Shown piece after piece: positions 14,802 to 16,130 of a DNA stretch of 16,130 nucleotides. The DNA lies in the NCBI GenBank assembly GCA_049522195.1, contig JBEKOB010000089.1, positions 1 through 16,130 on the forward strand, in the 5' to 3' direction. The notes beneath the pieces are model-generated. The model ran no database searches and was not told the origin of the DNA. It worked only from the letters and a program-made list of their open reading frames with translations. Each line of letters starts with the position of its first letter. Position 1 is the first letter of the stretch. Source of the stretch: UBA9647 sp049522195 (GTDB lineage: Bacteria > Bacteroidota > Ignavibacteria > UBA10030). Both the position numbers and the translations under genes were made by a program.

Positions 14802-14830
14802 AATATAGACATGATTTCATAGTTTGTCAA
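14802..14830 (-). promoter_or_regulatory. Sigma-70-type promoter of the nuo operon
   Basis: On the minus strand TTGACA (14825-14830) and TATATT (14802-14807) are exactly 17 bases apart. The -35 box is perfect and the -10 box is five of six. Transcription should begin near 14795, about 47 bases before the nuoA start. The 261-base gap between nuoA and the AlkD-like gene holds no other feature I can support. Confidence 0.85.
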
Positions 14831-15009
14831 GAATATGGTAGAGATTCTCAGATTTTGAGCGTTAGCTGCGCCAATGAAATGTGCAGGTCAGCTTCAAAGG
14901 AATCTCCACGACTCTTTCAGATCGAATAGCTCACTTTGAGCAAACAAATTGTGTGCAAGGATGTAAATTGGTCACTACGGCGTAAACTGGGGGACGTGAG
15001 GCTGGAAAT

Positions 15010-15711
15010 TTAGCGCGTTCGGGATTTCTGTTCCCATTTTTGCAGTCGGCGCTGGACCTGGGGATTCCGGAGCTCTCGAAGTGCATCCGAGGCAATCCAT
15101 CGGGCAGCTCTTGATTCGATTCTACGCATGCGCTCTCCCTCTGCGATGGCCAGCTTATTCAGGCGTTTATTCCTCTTTCCGATCTGACGTAATGCCCAAT
15201 TGACTGCTTTCCTGACGAAATTGCGCTCATCATCCGATCCGCGTCGGATTTCGTTGAGCATCGGGAGAAATTCGCGATCATCGAGTGACTTGAGGTGGAT
15301 TGCGGCCGCCGCCATCATAACAAAACCCGCCCTCTTGACGAACTCCTTTTCACTTCTGCACCATTGAAACGCTGCCCTCAGTGCGTAAGGAGAACGCACG
15401 AACAATACCACGCAAGCGGCATCGCAAGTCGCACAGGAGTCGAAATCCTTCACCCACTTTCCCATCTGGCGCCATGTGACTTTCTCAGGGTCTCCTATTA
15501 GGGCTGCAATTGCCCGAGCTTCATGGATGCCGGTCGTCCAGAGCTTCAGGGAGAGTTCCTGATCCTGACCAATCCTCTTAGCGAGTGATCTCAACTGCGG
15601 AGCGGTAATCCCAAGTGCATACTCGGTAGGGCCGCCAAATCGTTTCATTCCCTCGACGATCGCGGGATCGCCCAACCTCTTGAGTTCATCAATGACTTCT
15701 GGTAGACGCAT
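15010..15711 (-). CDS. DNA alkylation repair (AlkD-like HEAT-repeat) protein
   Basis: The 233-residue product belongs to the AlkC/AlkD-related family of DNA alkylation repair proteins, built of helical HEAT-like repeats. AlkD removes N3- and N7-alkylated purines without flipping the base. Family features are the opening GxTxPQLRxLAK (34-45), the KRAGF segment (126-130) with its DNA-binding arginine, and AVNWALRQIGKRN (169-181) with W172. AlkD also needs a tryptophan four residues before the catalytic aspartate. Here that segment reads DSCATCD (91-97): the aspartate D97 is present, but the tryptophan position is cysteine (C93). Activity is therefore uncertain. The gene lies 42 bases after the adenosyltransferase gene on the same strand and has no clear ribosome binding site. 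It may share that transcript. Confidence 0.85.
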   Translation of the reverse strand: MRLPEVIDELKRLGDPAIVEGMKRFGGPTEYALGITAPQLRSLAKRIGQDQELSLKLWTTGIHEARAIAALIGDPEKVTWRQMGKWVKDFDSCATCDAACVVLFVRSPYALRAAFQWCRSEKEFVKRAGFVMMAAAAIHLKSLDDREFLPMLNEIRRGSDDERNFVRKAVNWALRQIGKRNKRLNKLAIAEGERMRRIESRAARWIASDALRELRNPQVQRRLQKWEQKSRTR

Positions 15712-15753
15712 GGCAAGTGCCGGGTGGACTGTGATGTACGCATACTGCCGGTA

Positions 15754-16130
15754 TCACTTCTTGCGGGTTGTCCACGGAGTCTCTTCAACCCCTTCGACCT
15801 GGTTAGCGTAGCGAGCGAGAACAAATAGAAGATCTGAGACCCGGTTGAGGAACACAATACAATGGGGTTCGATCTGCTCTTCCCGAGAGAGCTTCACAAC
15901 AGACCGCTCAGCTCTGCGACATATTGTACGCGCCAGATGCAACTGTGCGGCGACATGCGAGCCTCCGGGAATGATAAACGATGAGAGAGGTTTGAGACGA
16001 GCATCAATCCAGTCGATGGCTTGTTCGAAGCGCGTGATGTGCTCCTGTTGAATCCGCTCGACGATTCCGTCCTGCTTTTCCGCGGGCGTCGCCAGATCCG
16101 CACCGAGAACGAATAGGTCATTCTGCAGAC
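15754..16130 (-). CDS. PduO-type cob(I)alamin adenosyltransferase, C-terminal part (cut by window edge)
   Basis: The frame is open from the window edge to a TGA at 15754 and gives the last 124 residues. These match the PduO/MMAB family, which transfers adenosyl from ATP to cob(I)alamin to make coenzyme B12. Visible landmarks are LFVLGADLATP (5-15 of the fragment), the LKPLSSFIIPGGS stretch (45-57), LHLARTICRRAERSV (63-77) with the active-site arginines and glutamate, and VFLNRVSDLLFVLARYAN (92-109). All are intact. The N-terminal ATP-binding motif lies outside the window. The end (TPWTTRKK) is a usual one for bacterial members. An AlkD-like gene follows at 42 bases. Confidence 0.93.
   Translation of the reverse strand, partial: LQNDLFVLGADLATPAEKQDGIVERIQQEHITRFEQAIDWIDARLKPLSSFIIPGGSHVAAQLHLARTICRRAERSVVKLSREEQIEPHCIVFLNRVSDLLFVLARYANQVEGVEETPWTTRKK

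Noticed and set aside
14929..14941. Small hairpin GCTCA-CTT-TGAGC downstream of the AlkD-like gene, as a terminator
   Set aside because: The stem is only 5 base pairs with a 3-base loop and no thymine tract follows on either strand, so it is too weak to call.
1..16130. A hidden novel defence, mobile or biosynthetic system
   Set aside because: Nearly every base belongs to recognisable housekeeping genes. There are no integrase, transposase, toxin-antitoxin, repeat-array or phage signals, and the gaps are short.

Overview
This is a chromosomal, housekeeping stretch from a bacterium most likely in the Bacteroidota/Chlorobiota (FCB) group, for example an Ignavibacteria- or Kapabacteria-like lineage. 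That placement is an inference. It rests on the complex I gene set (nuoA-B-C-D-H-I-J-K-L-M-N, separate nuoC and nuoD, no nuoEFG), the birA-coaX pair, the wording of the NuoD and NuoI proteins, and roughly balanced base composition. The nuo promoter is a near-consensus sigma-70 type rather than the TTTG/TAnnTTTG type of Bacteroidia and Flavobacteriia, which argues for a lineage outside those classes. I see no phage, insertion sequence, CRISPR array, tRNA or rRNA.

Left end (1-515): the 5' part of a small heat-shock protein gene (hsp20 family) runs leftward out of the window. Behind it lies an exact -24/-12 sigma-54 promoter and, farther upstream, a perfect short inverted repeat that could be an activator site. 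Rightward unit (516-3696): a secreted M28 metallopeptidase, then birA (biotin-protein ligase without the DNA-binding domain) and coaX (type III pantothenate kinase). The last two serve cofactor metabolism (biotin attachment and coenzyme A). The unit ends at a strong hairpin (3767-3800).

Centre (3838-14748, minus strand): one long operon encodes the proton-pumping NADH:quinone oxidoreductase (complex I) in its 11-subunit form. NuoB, C, D and I make the hydrophilic quinone-reducing arm. NuoA, H, J and K make the membrane connector. NuoL, M and N are the three antiporter-like pumps. The NADH-oxidising module (NuoE, F, G) is missing from its usual place between nuoD and nuoH, so the electron donor cannot be told from this window. 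Transcription probably starts at a TTGACA-17-TATATT promoter at 14802-14830. It probably ends at the hairpin shared with the facing coaX unit.

Right end (15010-16130, minus strand): a DNA alkylation repair (AlkD-like HEAT-repeat) gene lies downstream of the 3' part of a PduO-type cob(I)alamin adenosyltransferase gene that is cut by the window edge.

I did not find a new multi-gene system. The points most worth a second look are the sigma-54 promoter on hsp20, the enlarged NuoL with a duplicated C-terminal motif, the long Ala/Pro-rich tail on NuoI in a complex that lacks NuoEFG, and the missing active-site tryptophan in the AlkD-like protein.
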